This document shows positions 28,479-38,257 of a stretch of 64,000 nt of DNA, piece by piece. The notes beneath the pieces were generated by a model that saw only the letters and a program-made list of their open reading frames with translations, was not told the origin of the DNA and did not search any database. Origin of the DNA: a virus; the IMG/VR virus record IMGVR_UViG_3300020205_000565, positions 18,030 through 82,029 of that record; one strand, given 5' to 3'. How positions within the stretch are numbered: the first letter of the stretch is position 1; every line of letters begins with the position of its first letter. A program made the position numbers and the translations under genes.

Positions 28479-31400
28479 TAGCGAGGGGAGTTAAGTAGTT
28501 TATTATTAGTCACCTTAAGTAGCATCTTCACATTATCAGATACAGTTCTTATTAACACAACGTGATTAGCGTAATGTCTAAACTTCTTTCTTTCGAAAGG
28601 TGACTTATTTAAGTTAATGTTGTTATTATTTAATGTACGAATATAACCGTTAAGTTCTGTATTCCAAATAGGTTGTTGTACTAAAATTCCTCCGGCCTGA
28701 AATTCTCCACGGTTTCTAGTGAAGTCCCAGAACTGATTGAATCTATACTTTTGTTCTTCCTTAGAGAATAAAATGTTTATGATGCCTGTTGTTGCATCTA
28801 TCTGAGGATAGTTTACAATTATCGGGGCATTGTTTTTAGGACTAAGATTTAATCTTAGGTTACCGGAAACTTGCTCGTTATTATAAACGATAGCTCTATC
28901 AAAGTTAAAGTCTAATACCTCGTAACGATCAATACCATCTTGGTCATAAACATAGCATTCAAGTAAGTACTCTATGCTTCTTGTTGTAGTAACAGTTTGA
29001 CCAGTAGCAGAAATATAATCTATCTCAAATGGATAGTCTGCCCCATAGTAGTTACAGAACTTAGATGTATTATTATAGTGCTTCCAGATCTTACCAATTC
29101 CGTTATCGGTCTTAGTAGTAAGGAATCCTTTAATGTTAGATATACCAAGTTCCGGATGCCAGTCGTGGAAGGATAACCAAGCTTTAATTTTAGGATCAAA
29201 GCTTATTGTCCAGGATACGTTATCGAAGTAAATCGGATTTCCTAGTTCGATAGCATTATTACCATAGTAAAATTGATCCCCTTTCCGAATAGTAACCACA
29301 CCAATAAACTCGTCTTTAACTTTATAGTCAGTTTTAGAGAAGTATATAATTTGGTTTTCGTTATCAAACGTTGTTTGACATCCGATACCCATTATGGGAT
29401 TTCCTACCAGCGGGAAGTCTGGGAACTGATCTAATAGGAAATAATGTAGGTACTTAGAGAACCACCACTTCATTCCTAAGTCTGAGATAGGCTGCATTCC
29501 TTCTGCTACTGTAAAGATCTTACCTTGAGAAGCGCTCATCCAGTATACACCGGCCGGAGTATTAATTACTGATAGTCTATCCTGGCAAGAGCCATGTTGG
29601 AATTCTATATCAGCGTTACTTAAAGTTTGTAACGGTTGGCTAAATAGGCCACCGTCTCCAATAGTAATCTTTGTACCTGATGTAGTTTGTAAACTATCTA
29701 CAGCATTAAACATTACCGGGCTAGCTTTCTCTTGAAGAATAATAGCACCGTTTCTATTGATAGATTTAAATGCCGTTACCTTACTATCGAAATCATAGTA
29801 GTTATTTACTAAGAATATCTGCCAGTAATCTTTCTTGTCCTCCTGACTATTTGGTAAGGAGTAGATTACTCTATACGGATAATACTGATAGCATGTCTCG
29901 GCAACATATGGATCGTAAGATCTATTCTGCATAGATCCCCATGTTATATAATTATTCATCGTACGAGATACTCCTAGGGAGATGTCGTAGTTAAAGTAAT
30001 TACCAAACTTGATTATACTTGTATCAAATAATCCTTTAAGATCTTTAGTACCATAAGGATTGTAGAACTTCTCTTCTGGTAATTCTCCTTCATCTCTTAA
30101 GTCAATATTATATTCAGATTCTACAAAGAAGTCTCTTACTCCAGATTGGAATAAATACATTGTTCCGCGTAAAACACCTATGATGCCTTTATTTAAGCCT
30201 ACACCACCTGTATCATCATTTACAGCTTCTGTTGTTTGTGCACCTGCATACTTATCTAGATTATATTTTCCAGAAGGCATTGCGTCCCTTATATTACCAG
30301 CAGATATACCTAGTATCCCGTTTGAAACGTTTTGCATAAACTCACTTGCTGAAAACTTAGTAAAGTCTGCCCAAAAACGAGGATAGCTTATCATGTACTT
30401 GAGCGTATAGTCTATCTCAGTTCCTGCGGGAACATCATATAACCAGTCATAGAAATAGAAGAAAGTATTTTTCTCTGTATAACGACCTACATACGTATCG
30501 CCTCCAAATACAGCTGGGGATTTTATAACTACTACCTGCCCAGCATCAGCTTGAGTAAGTTCCTGGTTGAAAGACGTTTTAAATCTATTAACACAACCTG
30601 TAGTAATTTGATTAGCTGATTCTATTTGACCATACTGATTACGAAGTCTAATTTTAAGAGCTCCATACATACAAGATGTTGTAGCAAAGAATTTACCTGA
30701 TGTTGGATTGGCCGTAGTTATATCTCTGTTTATAACATCGTATGGTGTATTATCTCCCGGATCGCCACCATTTATTCCAGCATAAGCTCCTGCGTAAATG
30801 CTATTCTGAATAGCGGAACCAACAGTTTGTATAGATCCATCTGTGACAGTTGGCGCAAAAGCATTCTGCATGAAGATAGGATTATCTACAATAGAACCAT
30901 TAAGATTTTTACCTAGATGAATTGCTACGCAGTTAGGTCTAAATAAATTATTAACTTTATAGTTACCTATAAACTGGAACTGACCTTTTAAGTAAGAAAC
31001 ATCATTAATTAATCTTCGAGTATTACCGCTTCCTTGATACGCTGTTTTAATATTACCCGGCTGCAGTTTATGTAGATCAAGATGACTAACAGTACGAAGA
31101 ACAAAATCTCTATACGGTGCTAGAGCATACATTAAATCAAGTATACTATCTATACCTTGTGACCAGTAGTATGCAAAAGTTACAATACTATTTCCGGCTA
31201 ATACACCTGTTGGAACATATTGATAATCTCCATACGTAAGAGATCTACTTAAAGAAGGTGGTGCTAATCCAGCTGATGATGTACCCGATGTTGCTGATTG
31301 GGCTATTATATAAGCTGCTAATGCTTCATTCTCATCGGCATTAAGAGATGGATTTAATCCACCTAGTGCAGCAGCAAGTAAATGCACCGATGTCGCTGCA

Positions 31401-33823
31401 AGCGCGTCAATTCCCGTTATTCCTAAAGCAATAATTGCAGACTGTACTGCTGTAGCAGGAGATGCAACTGCGGCATTTACCGGTATAGCCTGATTTGTAA
31501 TTCTTTGACCACGAACAGCTTTTGCAGCAATACCTAAACCAGCAACAGCTGCTATAATAAAGGCTCTATTTGTTAATAACTTCTCTCGTGGATGATCGGG
31601 CACAGATTCAAACTGACCCTCCATATTATATTTATCTCCTAATTGGCCATATAATTTTAATTCATTTACAGATAAAAATGGATACTCTAAATTTGTATCA
31701 GGGGAATGAAATGTAAGATACGATGACTCATATGGTACTACATTTGAATTATAACCTAACCAACTAGAAGGTTTATTCTGCTCACTACCTTGCATGGAAT
31801 CTAGTGGCACAGCATCATTATAATTTGTTAAGGTAAAGTCGATACCTAAATAATTACCAACGTAGTTAGGATAGAGAATCTTATCTCCAGTAGCAATACC
31901 AAAGGGTGCTCCACTTCCTGTTGTAGATGCGCCAGCTTCTCTATAAGAACGCATGTTATTAACGGCTCCTTTTGCTACAACCGTTTTATTTCCTTGTCTT
32001 GAAGCACGGAGTATTTCATATCCTACAATACCCGGAATAATATTTCCTTGATTATCTCTAGGAGCTTTTATATTTCCAAATCTAACACCTAGTAAACGAA
32101 TTGCTTTAGGTTTAGCTGGAGTAAGATTTCCGTTTGTTGCAAGAAAATAATCATCTACACGGATGTGCGTAGTATTCTGGTTAACATAAAGATCGCCAAA
32201 CTGACTACCGTTCGAATTTAAAAAATCAGAAGGCATCTTGTGATGTCTTATCTGTTTACCGCATAAATCATATGCTGGATTATTTCCAGAAATTGTAAAC
32301 AAACTAGGATTAGATGATGCGTCCCATACCTCTGGATTATTATTTGGATACTGCTCAGTTGATTCCCAGTAACCCATTTTACCTGATGCTATAATCTGAC
32401 CAGGAGTTACTGCAGAATTATTTAGCGGTAGCCCTTGTAAGTCTAATGGATAAGCAGTATTAATTACTTCCCATACTTTTGTTTGGTAGTCATTATCTTG
32501 AGCATATTCAATATTGTCTAGATCACTAGGACTATAATTTTGTAATTCCCAGTCAAATGCTTCTCTCCCAGGTATATGATATGAGCTAGATTTCTTACCA
32601 TCGTTGTATACAAATCTTATCCAGAATGCATATACTTCATCTCGCATGTAACCAACTGTACTACCACCTTTACGGTAATAGTCCCAAGGCTGCTCTACCA
32701 TAATCCATTCAGTATCAATCTGATTAGCAAATGGTTGGTAGTTAAAGTCAAACTTTTCTGTTGGCGCTACACGAATAAGATATCCATTAACATCGTACAT
32801 TGCCTCAGATTTATCATAGCCCGGAGTACGTAACGGAATGTATTCTAATGGAATAGAAGTTAATGTAGCTGATACATAGTCAAAACTTATAGAATGTGTT
32901 TGGGTACTATAGAATCCTACTTGAGATGCGACAGTTTGCTGATCAGTAGTATGTACTACAACTAACTGAAACTCAGTAAAGTTTTCTGTATCTAAATTAG
33001 TAAAGCTTACATCTAAAGAACTACCTGCCGTATTAGGCGAAAACAAAGCTTGTATATTAGACGGAGAAAAATAATCAGTAACTCTTTGCTGATTATCTGA
33101 GTAAGCAATTACCGCATAGTATGATCCGTTTCGTAATTGACCCCCTGACAAACCCTTACTAACTGTAACACAAGGGATTAGCATGCGTTTATTTAAACGT
33201 ATTTTTTCGCAGTCTAGAGCAAGCGGGATTTGGTTTTGGCATATAGTGCAGTCGGCATTTATTCCGGCCTGTACATTATCGCAGATATAAGGAACTCCTG
33301 GCCAAGGTTCGTTAATATATATATCAGGATAGCTAGCTAGTTCAACCGGGCCAATGTTTAATTTACGACTTACATTTAGACCATCGTCCCAATATAGATC
33401 CCAACTACAGTCAAATTTAGTTTTAGCATCTCCAATAATTAAGTTCTCCCTATTGAAGTTTAGACACTGATCATTTACTATAGGTATATAAGTACAGCTT
33501 GGTTCGTGAAATAATCCAATCTCTGAATTAGTATCATCAGTAGAAAAGACTGCAAAGTAATCTTGATAAATAGGAATAGTACCTATTATGGTATACGGGG
33601 CCTGTGTACAGAACTCGTTTGCTGGCTCATTGCCAAGCAAACCTATATCTCCGGACTTACTATTATTAGCAGCATTTCGTGCATGATTCCACGTACCCTC
33701 AGGAGCATACGTGACATCATAGTCTTTAACCATGCCTTTGTTAAAAGCATTGGTAGTTCCATCAGACGTATTAGCCTGAGGTGTGCTATCAGCACTAGCT
33801 TGGGATGCTCTTTGTTTAGCCAT
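28478..33823 (-). CDS. Muzzle/stabilisation-like tail protein of crAss-like phages, 1781 aa
   Basis: The N-terminus, NAFNKGMVKDYDVTYAPEG followed by W.HARNA.N and later IG-type beta repeats, matches what I know of the large tail protein located directly after the ring proteins in crAss-like phages (the muzzle in the crAss001 structure, earlier annotated as stabilisation protein). Sequence is beta-rich throughout with many Tyr, Asn and Gly. An Ala-rich stretch of about 90 residues (around 745-840, AVASPATAVQSAIIALGITG) interrupts the beta pattern and might be membrane-active. The gene starts two bases after the 317-aa tail gene and ends on the start of the 2926-aa cargo gene, the expected order. 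No catalytic motif was recognised. Confident as a tail structural protein; the exact structural position is inferred. Confidence 0.85.
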   Translation of the reverse strand: MAKQRASQASADSTPQANTSDGTTNAFNKGMVKDYDVTYAPEGTWNHARNAANNSKSGDIGLLGNEPANEFCTQAPYTIIGTIPIYQDYFAVFSTDDTNSEIGLFHEPSCTYIPIVNDQCLNFNRENLIIGDAKTKFDCSWDLYWDDGLNVSRKLNIGPVELASYPDIYINEPWPGVPYICDNVQAGINADCTICQNQIPLALDCEKIRLNKRMLIPCVTVSKGLSGGQLRNGSYYAVIAYSDNQQRVTDYFSPSNIQALFSPNTAGSSLDVSFTNLDTENFTEFQLVVVHTTDQQTVASQVGFYSTQTHSISFDYVSATLTSIPLEYIPLRTPGYDKSEAMYDVNGYLIRVAPTEKFDFNYQPFANQIDTEWIMVEQPWDYYRKGGSTVGYMRDEVYAFWIRFVYNDGKKSSSYHIPGREAFDWELQNYSPSDLDNIEYAQDNDYQTKVWEVINTAYPLDLQGLPLNNSAVTPGQIIASGKMGYWESTEQYPNNNPEVWDASSNPSLFTISGNNPAYDLCGKQIRHHKMPSDFLNSNGSQFGDLYVNQNTTHIRVDDYFLATNGNLTPAKPKAIRLLGVRFGNIKAPRDNQGNIIPGIVGYEILRASRQGNKTVVAKGAVNNMRSYREAGASTTGSGAPFGIATGDKILYPNYVGNYLGIDFTLTNYNDAVPLDSMQGSEQNKPSSWLGYNSNVVPYESSYLTFHSPDTNLEYPFLSVNELKLYGQLGDKYNMEGQFESVPDHPREKLLTNRAFIIAAVAGLGIAAKAVRGQRITNQAIPVNAAVASPATAVQSAIIALGITGIDALAATSVHLLAAALGGLNPSLNADENEALAAYIIAQSATSGTSSAGLAPPSLSRSLTYGDYQYVPTGVLAGNSIVTFAYYWSQGIDSILDLMYALAPYRDFVLRTVSHLDLHKLQPGNIKTAYQGSGNTRRLINDVSYLKGQFQFIGNYKVNNLFRPNCVAIHLGKNLNGSIVDNPIFMQNAFAPTVTDGSIQTVGSAIQNSIYAGAYAGINGGDPGDNTPYDVINRDITTANPTSGKFFATTSCMYGALKIRLRNQYGQIESANQITTGCVNRFKTSFNQELTQADAGQVVVIKSPAVFGGDTYVGRYTEKNTFFYFYDWLYDVPAGTEIDYTLKYMISYPRFWADFTKFSASEFMQNVSNGILGISAGNIRDAMPSGKYNLDKYAGAQTTEAVNDDTGGVGLNKGIIGVLRGTMYLFQSGVRDFFVESEYNIDLRDEGELPEEKFYNPYGTKDLKGLFDTSIIKFGNYFNYDISLGVSRTMNNYITWGSMQNRSYDPYVAETCYQYYPYRVIYSLPNSQEDKKDYWQIFLVNNYYDFDSKVTAFKSINRNGAIILQEKASPVMFNAVDSLQTTSGTKITIGDGGLFSQPLQTLSNADIEFQHGSCQDRLSVINTPAGVYWMSASQGKIFTVAEGMQPISDLGMKWWFSKYLHYFLLDQFPDFPLVGNPIMGIGCQTTFDNENQIIYFSKTDYKVKDEFIGVVTIRKGDQFYYGNNAIELGNPIYFDNVSWTISFDPKIKAWLSFHDWHPELGISNIKGFLTTKTDNGIGKIWKHYNNTSKFCNYYGADYPFEIDYISATGQTVTTTRSIEYLLECYVYDQDGIDRYEVLDFNFDRAIVYNNEQVSGNLRLNLSPKNNAPIIVNYPQIDATTGIINILFSKEEQKYRFNQFWDFTRNRGEFQAGGILVQQPIWNTELNGYIRTLNNNNINLNKSPFERKKFRHYANHVVLIRTVSDNVKMLLKVTNNKLLNSPR

Positions 33824-33825
33824 GA

Positions 33826-34779
33826 TTAAACACCGTTATTTACTCTTAGGTTACTCATTGGACTAGGATATGACTTAAACATATCATAGTACTTACCATA
33901 CATTGCTTTACGGTTCATAGTCCATACTTTCTCCATCTCAGAGAAGTTAGGAGTATTAACTACTGTAAGTGCATTGTTTCTTGCTGCACGATATTCTTGT
34001 GCAACTAGCTGAACTTGATTTGTTACGTTTACCCCATCCATTACCAAGTTCTCTAGAATACGTTTCTTTAATCCATATTCGTAATACTCGTTAAGATAAG
34101 GATGATCAGGAACCATTAAGTGCCCTTCAGCATCCTCTAAAGTTCCCTGGTAGTTTATATAAATTTTAGCTTCATCAGTACAGTGATTAGTACCATCATT
34201 ATTTCTACGGTCATGATTATTATGCGTATTAAGATAAAGCCAACCGTCTTTAATATAAGCTTCATCCCTTGCCATAGATTGAAGATTCGGACAATCGCAA
34301 TCTATAAATTGTGAGTTTCTAAATCTAATTGGGGCAAATGTTTTATAAGTTCTCGTTTGATTATTAATTACTTGAATCAACTGGTATTCAGTTCCGCACT
34401 GTGTTAGACATACAGGTTGAGATGGTAAGGATACATCTGAACAATAGTTAGCCTCTACCCACGGTCTCCATTTTGGAGTAACATCTTGAATATTAGTACC
34501 TTGCGGCATTGACACATCCTCTGTGTATTCTCCGCATATCAATGCGAAGTTCATTACATAGAAGTCATCTGGTAAGCGTACGCGACCCTTTTCTACGTAT
34601 AATAATCTTTCTTTAGTCATGTATATACGTAGGCCAAGATCATAATTAATACGTGTAGCTACTTTGAGTAGCTGCGAAGGATCTACGCTTCCGTCGGTAA
34701 CTAAACTTTTTAAATCAAGCTTGACATCTTCAAGTAGTGATTCAAAAGTTCTATATTTAAGAGTGTAATTATAGTTCAT
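33826..34779 (-). CDS. Tail ring/hub protein of crAss-like type, 317 aa
   Basis: The segment TRINYDLGLRIYMTKERLLY followed by VEKGRVRLPDDFYVMNFALI is the family signature I recognise: a helical start, then LPDDF leading into beta structure. Related proteins sit in crAss-like genomes between a 200-220-aa tail protein and the muzzle protein, exactly as here. The middle is Cys-containing (C-D-C around residue 160) and beta-rich; the C-terminal third is helical (YYEYGLKKRILENLV). The start overlaps the stop of the upstream gene by four bases (ATGA), indicating coupled translation. Which of the ring or hub proteins it corresponds to cannot be decided from sequence reading. Confidence 0.75.
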   Translation of the reverse strand: MNYNYTLKYRTFESLLEDVKLDLKSLVTDGSVDPSQLLKVATRINYDLGLRIYMTKERLLYVEKGRVRLPDDFYVMNFALICGEYTEDVSMPQGTNIQDVTPKWRPWVEANYCSDVSLPSQPVCLTQCGTEYQLIQVINNQTRTYKTFAPIRFRNSQFIDCDCPNLQSMARDEAYIKDGWLYLNTHNNHDRRNNDGTNHCTDEAKIYINYQGTLEDAEGHLMVPDHPYLNEYYEYGLKKRILENLVMDGVNVTNQVQLVAQEYRAARNNALTVVNTPNFSEMEKVWTMNRKAMYGKYYDMFKSYPSPMSNLRVNNGV

Positions 34780-35444
34780 GATCTATATACGGATTGTTTA
34801 TCTGAAATAAATTGGTCTTGAGGTATTTGAGCAGACTTCATGAAGTCAGCAACTACCTGCTGCTCTATCTCTGCAAAAAGTTCAGGTGGTACCCCTAATA
34901 ATTCTTGTTGACGCTGCATGCATGGATCTTCACAACTAAAGCCCATAACTCCAGCATCAAAGATTCCTTCTACGGATAATCCTTCCCATTCAACATTTGG
35001 AATATAGATATAGTTATCCATAAGCCAGAAGTAGGTATTCTTATTATATCTAAAAGCGGATGTCTTACTCATGCTATTATATAACGTAGGAGTTGTCCGA
35101 TAGGCTTCTGTAAAGCCGTCCATAGAAGTTACAGTACGTAGCAATGGACCCTGAGGTCCTTCCATTATATTTGGTATTCTAGTTTGTGTACGTTTAATTG
35201 TACAACCTGATTTAGGCTCACAGCAGGCTTCTACTTTATCTACGTCTATTAGTGGTATGCAGGGTAGACGTTTAAACATACTAGAGAACTTTGTTCCTGT
35301 TCCCTGGTTACTTTGACGTTTAATATACATCCCAGCGTATTTCATTATAAGACTATAGATAACACGGTCTGTGATAAAGTCATCCATGTCTACAGCCTTA
35401 ATAATGTTTCTAACACGAGATACTGCTTCTCCTACTGTTTTCAT
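34776..35444 (-). CDS. Tail protein of crAss-like type, 222 aa
   Basis: The N-terminus (GEAVSRVRNIIKAVDMDDFI, then TDRVIYSLIMKYA...IKRQ) and the following region with CIPLIDVDKVEACCEP and a Cys-containing loop resemble a conserved tail component found next to the ring and muzzle genes of crAss-like phages. Cysteines near residues 62-82 and 171-175 may be paired or bind metal. It lies two bases after the 195-aa gene and overlaps the 317-aa gene by four bases, forming a tight four-gene block (195, 222, 317, 1781 aa). Role in the tail barrel or hub is inferred from this order. Confidence 0.7.
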   Translation of the reverse strand: MKTVGEAVSRVRNIIKAVDMDDFITDRVIYSLIMKYAGMYIKRQSNQGTGTKFSSMFKRLPCIPLIDVDKVEACCEPKSGCTIKRTQTRIPNIMEGPQGPLLRTVTSMDGFTEAYRTTPTLYNSMSKTSAFRYNKNTYFWLMDNYIYIPNVEWEGLSVEGIFDAGVMGFSCEDPCMQRQQELLGVPPELFAEIEQQVVADFMKSAQIPQDQFISDKQSVYRS

Positions 35445-35446
35445 AA

Positions 35447-36034
35447 TTAATCTTTTAGATCAAATTCGTTATATTCTATTAACTTCTCTTTTGTTTGTCT
35501 AGCTATTCGATTCTTCATGCAGGCTTTATCAAATAGTTTTGATACAGTAAACATCTTATCTATTACTATAAACTTCTTCCAGTTGTCCCGGAACTCTTTA
35601 GTAACAGCTCGTTTAAAATATCTGTTAGCAGTAAATCCCCATAGAACCCTGTCTCGTAGTTTGTATCGAGACTGATAGTTGCTGTAGAATATCTTACTAA
35701 TGTAACCATCTGTATCCCAGTTCTTATGAGTAACCTTAACGCCATACTTAATGGACTTACCATAATCTATATTTTCTTTAATAGGTTGCTGACAAGCTCC
35801 AATAAAAAGGTAACCTAGATTCTCTGGTAACTCTATACCGTCTCTGTTTTCAATCGTTTCTCTCCAAAGCTTTTCGTTAAAAGCCTTTACTATTTTTTTA
35901 GTTAACGCTAGGTCAACATCTTTGTGTTCTGGATACTTAGCTTTAAAGTCTTTAATATACTGTTTAGTAATTAACTTAACTTTTGGGGCTCTATATCTCG
36001 GGGCATTTAAGTTTGGTTTTTTGAAGTTCTGCAT
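35447..36034 (-). CDS. Conserved tail/collar-associated protein, 195 aa
   Basis: A basic protein (many Lys and Arg) with a pattern I associate with crAss-like structural clusters: helix TKKIVKAFNEKLW, then ELPENLGYLFIGA, a central HKNWDTDGYISKI beta segment, and a basic RYFKRAVTKEF helix. The family has no firm biochemical role. It is the first gene after a terminator and a -7 promoter-like box at 36099, so it probably begins a transcript covering the tail and giant cargo genes. An alternative is a DNA- or tail-binding accessory protein rather than a structural one. Confidence 0.7.
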   Translation of the reverse strand: MQNFKKPNLNAPRYRAPKVKLITKQYIKDFKAKYPEHKDVDLALTKKIVKAFNEKLWRETIENRDGIELPENLGYLFIGACQQPIKENIDYGKSIKYGVKVTHKNWDTDGYISKIFYSNYQSRYKLRDRVLWGFTANRYFKRAVTKEFRDNWKKFIVIDKMFTVSKLFDKACMKNRIARQTKEKLIEYNEFDLKD

Positions 36035-36098
36035 ACGCCTTAGTACAATTTACGAAATTTATTCTAGCTTTAAAAGTAATACATCATTGAATACTAAA

Positions 36099-36106
36099 CA
36101 AATATA
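36099..36106 (-). promoter_or_regulatory. Bacteroidota -7 element ahead of the tail operon
   Basis: The minus strand reads TATATTTG, an exact TAnnTTTG match, 65 bases upstream of the 195-aa gene and only a few bases after the preceding terminator. No TTG lies at the usual -33 spacing, since that position is filled by the terminator hairpin. Assignment rests on the -7 match and location. Confidence 0.55.
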
Positions 36107-36109
36107 GTG

Positions 36110-36137
36110 AAAAACCCCCAAGCCATTGCCTGAGGGT
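36110..36137 (-). terminator. Rho-independent terminator after the Fn3-like gene
   Basis: On the minus strand a 10-bp stem with two G-T wobbles (ACCCTCAGGC against GCTTGGGGGT) with a four-base loop is followed by TTTTT. It lies 38 bases after the stop of the 188-aa gene and closes the surface-protein region. Confidence 0.85.
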
Positions 36138-36174
36138 CTCTCTTGTTTAGTCACGCTAAACCAACAAACGTGGA

Positions 36175-36741
36175 CTATAATGCCGGTAGTGTCTTTATAA
36201 TTATAATAGCGCTGGTAGAACTTGCTGCGTCATCTATACAATTTGTTCTTACTTGAAAATAATAATTAGTATTAGGAGTTAGCAAAGTAAGCGTATAACT
36301 ATTCGTAGTTAAGTTAGCCGTAGACGTCCATACCCCGGGGATAGTTCCGTAATCTACATTATAATAATCAGCTCCAGTAAGTTCCCACGTAAGTATAATT
36401 GTAGTTGTACCTACATAAGTAGGATGTACATTAATAGGGGGAAGACAGTCAGTATCCCAGCTTTGTACAGACATGGCCTGATAAGCGTTCTCTAGAGATG
36501 CTCCTGCAGGTAATGCTGGATAGTAACCATTATCTGAAATAGTATTACCAAACTGATATATAGAATATAGAGAACTATGTTTTACACAAGTATCCTGGAT
36601 AGTTTCATAACACGGAGTTGGATCCGGGCAAGTTATATCTGGAGGACATGTGAAAACAGCAGCAGTTGTAAGGGGTAAATCCTTACAACCGCATAAGTTA
36701 GTTGATGATACTGTATTAGAACCGCAAGTTGTGCAAGCCAT
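36175..36741 (-). CDS. Cys-rich plus fibronectin-III-like virion surface protein, 188 aa
   Basis: The first 70 residues are a cysteine-rich module (CTTCGS, CGCKDLPLTT, CPPDITCPDPTPC, then QDTCVKH) of a type common in Bacteroidota phage structural proteins. The C-terminal 90 residues read as an Fn3 domain: PPINVHPTYVGTTTIILTWE, then YNVDYG, and SYTLTLLTPNTNYYFQVRT. Fn3 domains in phages usually decorate the virion surface and may help attach to carbohydrates. It follows the 491-aa gene, which has the same two-part design, by 12 bases, and is followed by a terminator. A surface role is inferred. Confidence 0.75.
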   Translation of the reverse strand: MACTTCGSNTVSSTNLCGCKDLPLTTAAVFTCPPDITCPDPTPCYETIQDTCVKHSSLYSIYQFGNTISDNGYYPALPAGASLENAYQAMSVQSWDTDCLPPINVHPTYVGTTTIILTWELTGADYYNVDYGTIPGVWTSTANLTTNSYTLTLLTPNTNYYFQVRTNCIDDAASSTSAIIIIKTLPAL

Positions 36742-36753
36742 ATTTTTAGTTTA

Positions 36754-38229
36754 TTAAGCCGTCTCTACTGATTGATAATCACAATCCTTAATGATACCGC
36801 CTACGATTACTCTTACTCTAACATTATAGGTAGTACTTGGTGTAAGCCCCGTTAACGTTCCAGTTATGGCACCAGATGCAGGATTTACAATAGTAGCTGT
36901 TGTTACTACAGCAGTTATACCGTTGTTCCAACATTCTACTATGTAAGTTACACCTGCACTAATAGGGTTAGTAAAGCTAAAATCTATATAGTCCCAAGGC
37001 GACCCTACAGCGTAGCTCATAGCGGGGCAAGTATCAAAGTTCTCTACTCCTACAGTTAAACATTTGTTACATGTAAGGTCTCCGTCAGAAGCACATACAT
37101 CTAATTTAACTGTATAGTCTGTATACAAGTTTAATAACGATACTGATAGATCAATAAGTTGCGTAGCTCCACCAAGGTTAGGTATAACCGATACCTGTGT
37201 TGTATATGTTAGGCCGAAGGCATCTGTAATAGTAACAAACATACCTCCCGCAAAACAGTCTACAAATGATCCAGCAGATCCTGTAAATGCTAGCTCTATA
37301 TTAGGAGTAGAAAACTGAGCATCCATTATTATTTGAACATCGTCACAAGTAGTATTGCAACAGTTTGTAACTATGTTTTGTACAGCAGATCGCATATCAC
37401 ATACAGTAACCCATAGGTTATTTACAGCTGCTGCCATAGTATTTACATCTCCCGCGTTGAGCCAACCTGGTAAACCAGCCATAGAAATGGTAGGATTACT
37501 TAAGGTAGGTGAAGTATCAAGATTAATACACTGTTGTCCAATTGCTGAAGTAATTTCTCCAGGATTTCCAGTAGCGGTTCGTAAATCACAAAATGCTGCC
37601 TCAAGCTCTTCTACAAAATCTACTATAGGAATATTTGTAGCGCCTGTTATACATACACTAGACGGTACAATTATCTGATCTTTTATAGACTTAACTAAAC
37701 CTCCCGCTGGAAATACAACTTGAGATATAGAGTCAATTTCTTTAGTATGTAAAGTAAGAGTTTTATTTATAGTTACTGTGCCATCTATAATTCCACAAAT
37801 AGTGTTTCCGATTAATGTAGCAAAGTCAGTAACTGAAAGTTGAACAACCATATCCCCTAAAGGATTAGGAAATTGCAAACATTCAGGAACTGGTACTAAG
37901 CAAGCTAATGTTGCAGCACAGTCCGCTGGTGAATTAGTGGACGGAGTACTTTGCATAGCACAAAGCTGATCCAAAATGAATTGGATAATATCCTTAACAC
38001 TTGTTGGCACAGGTGAGATAGGAGGGAAACAACTTACGTCAAATCCGGATACTTTTAATTCATCAAGAAGTGTACATAGTTCCGTTGCAACTTTATAAGT
38101 TACATCGGAAATACTATCTCCTTTGCATAAGTTAATGCAAGAGATATCTGGACCTTGCCAGATAACACAGTTACTTGATAACGGTGTACAGCCTCTTTGT
38201 GTATTCGTAGGTTCTAGTGGAAGTGCCAT
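36754..38229 (-). CDS. Cys-rich virion surface protein with C-terminal Fn3-like domain, 491 aa
   Basis: The N-terminal module has the arrangement C.PLSSNCVIWQGPDISCI followed by LCKGDSISDV and LCTLLDEL, a signature I recall from Bacteroidota phage fibre or decoration proteins. The central 250 residues alternate helices with Cys-containing segments (for example CDMRSAVQNIVTNCCN). The last 90 residues end with GLTPSTTYNVRVRVIVGG, a typical Fn3 strand pattern. About 25 cysteines suggest extracellular stability through disulfides. It is flanked by two more Cys-rich surface proteins. Receptor-binding or head/tail decoration are both possible; no enzymatic motif was seen. Confidence 0.7.
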   Translation of the reverse strand: MALPLEPTNTQRGCTPLSSNCVIWQGPDISCINLCKGDSISDVTYKVATELCTLLDELKVSGFDVSCFPPISPVPTSVKDIIQFILDQLCAMQSTPSTNSPADCAATLACLVPVPECLQFPNPLGDMVVQLSVTDFATLIGNTICGIIDGTVTINKTLTLHTKEIDSISQVVFPAGGLVKSIKDQIIVPSSVCITGATNIPIVDFVEELEAAFCDLRTATGNPGEITSAIGQQCINLDTSPTLSNPTISMAGLPGWLNAGDVNTMAAAVNNLWVTVCDMRSAVQNIVTNCCNTTCDDVQIIMDAQFSTPNIELAFTGSAGSFVDCFAGGMFVTITDAFGLTYTTQVSVIPNLGGATQLIDLSVSLLNLYTDYTVKLDVCASDGDLTCNKCLTVGVENFDTCPAMSYAVGSPWDYIDFSFTNPISAGVTYIVECWNNGITAVVTTATIVNPASGAITGTLTGLTPSTTYNVRVRVIVGGIIKDCDYQSVETA

Positions 38230-38257
38230 ATATATAATTTACAAAATTTTTATCTAA

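Noticed and set aside
1-33823. Virion RNA polymerase of crAss-like type
   Set aside because: I searched the giant proteins by eye for the DxDxD/DFDID-type catalytic motif and found none. It may lie beyond the left edge, but nothing here supports it.
36035-36174. Possible tRNA or small RNA in the 140-base gap
   Set aside because: The structure seen is a terminator hairpin and a short CACG/CGTG stem; there is no cloverleaf or anticodon arm.
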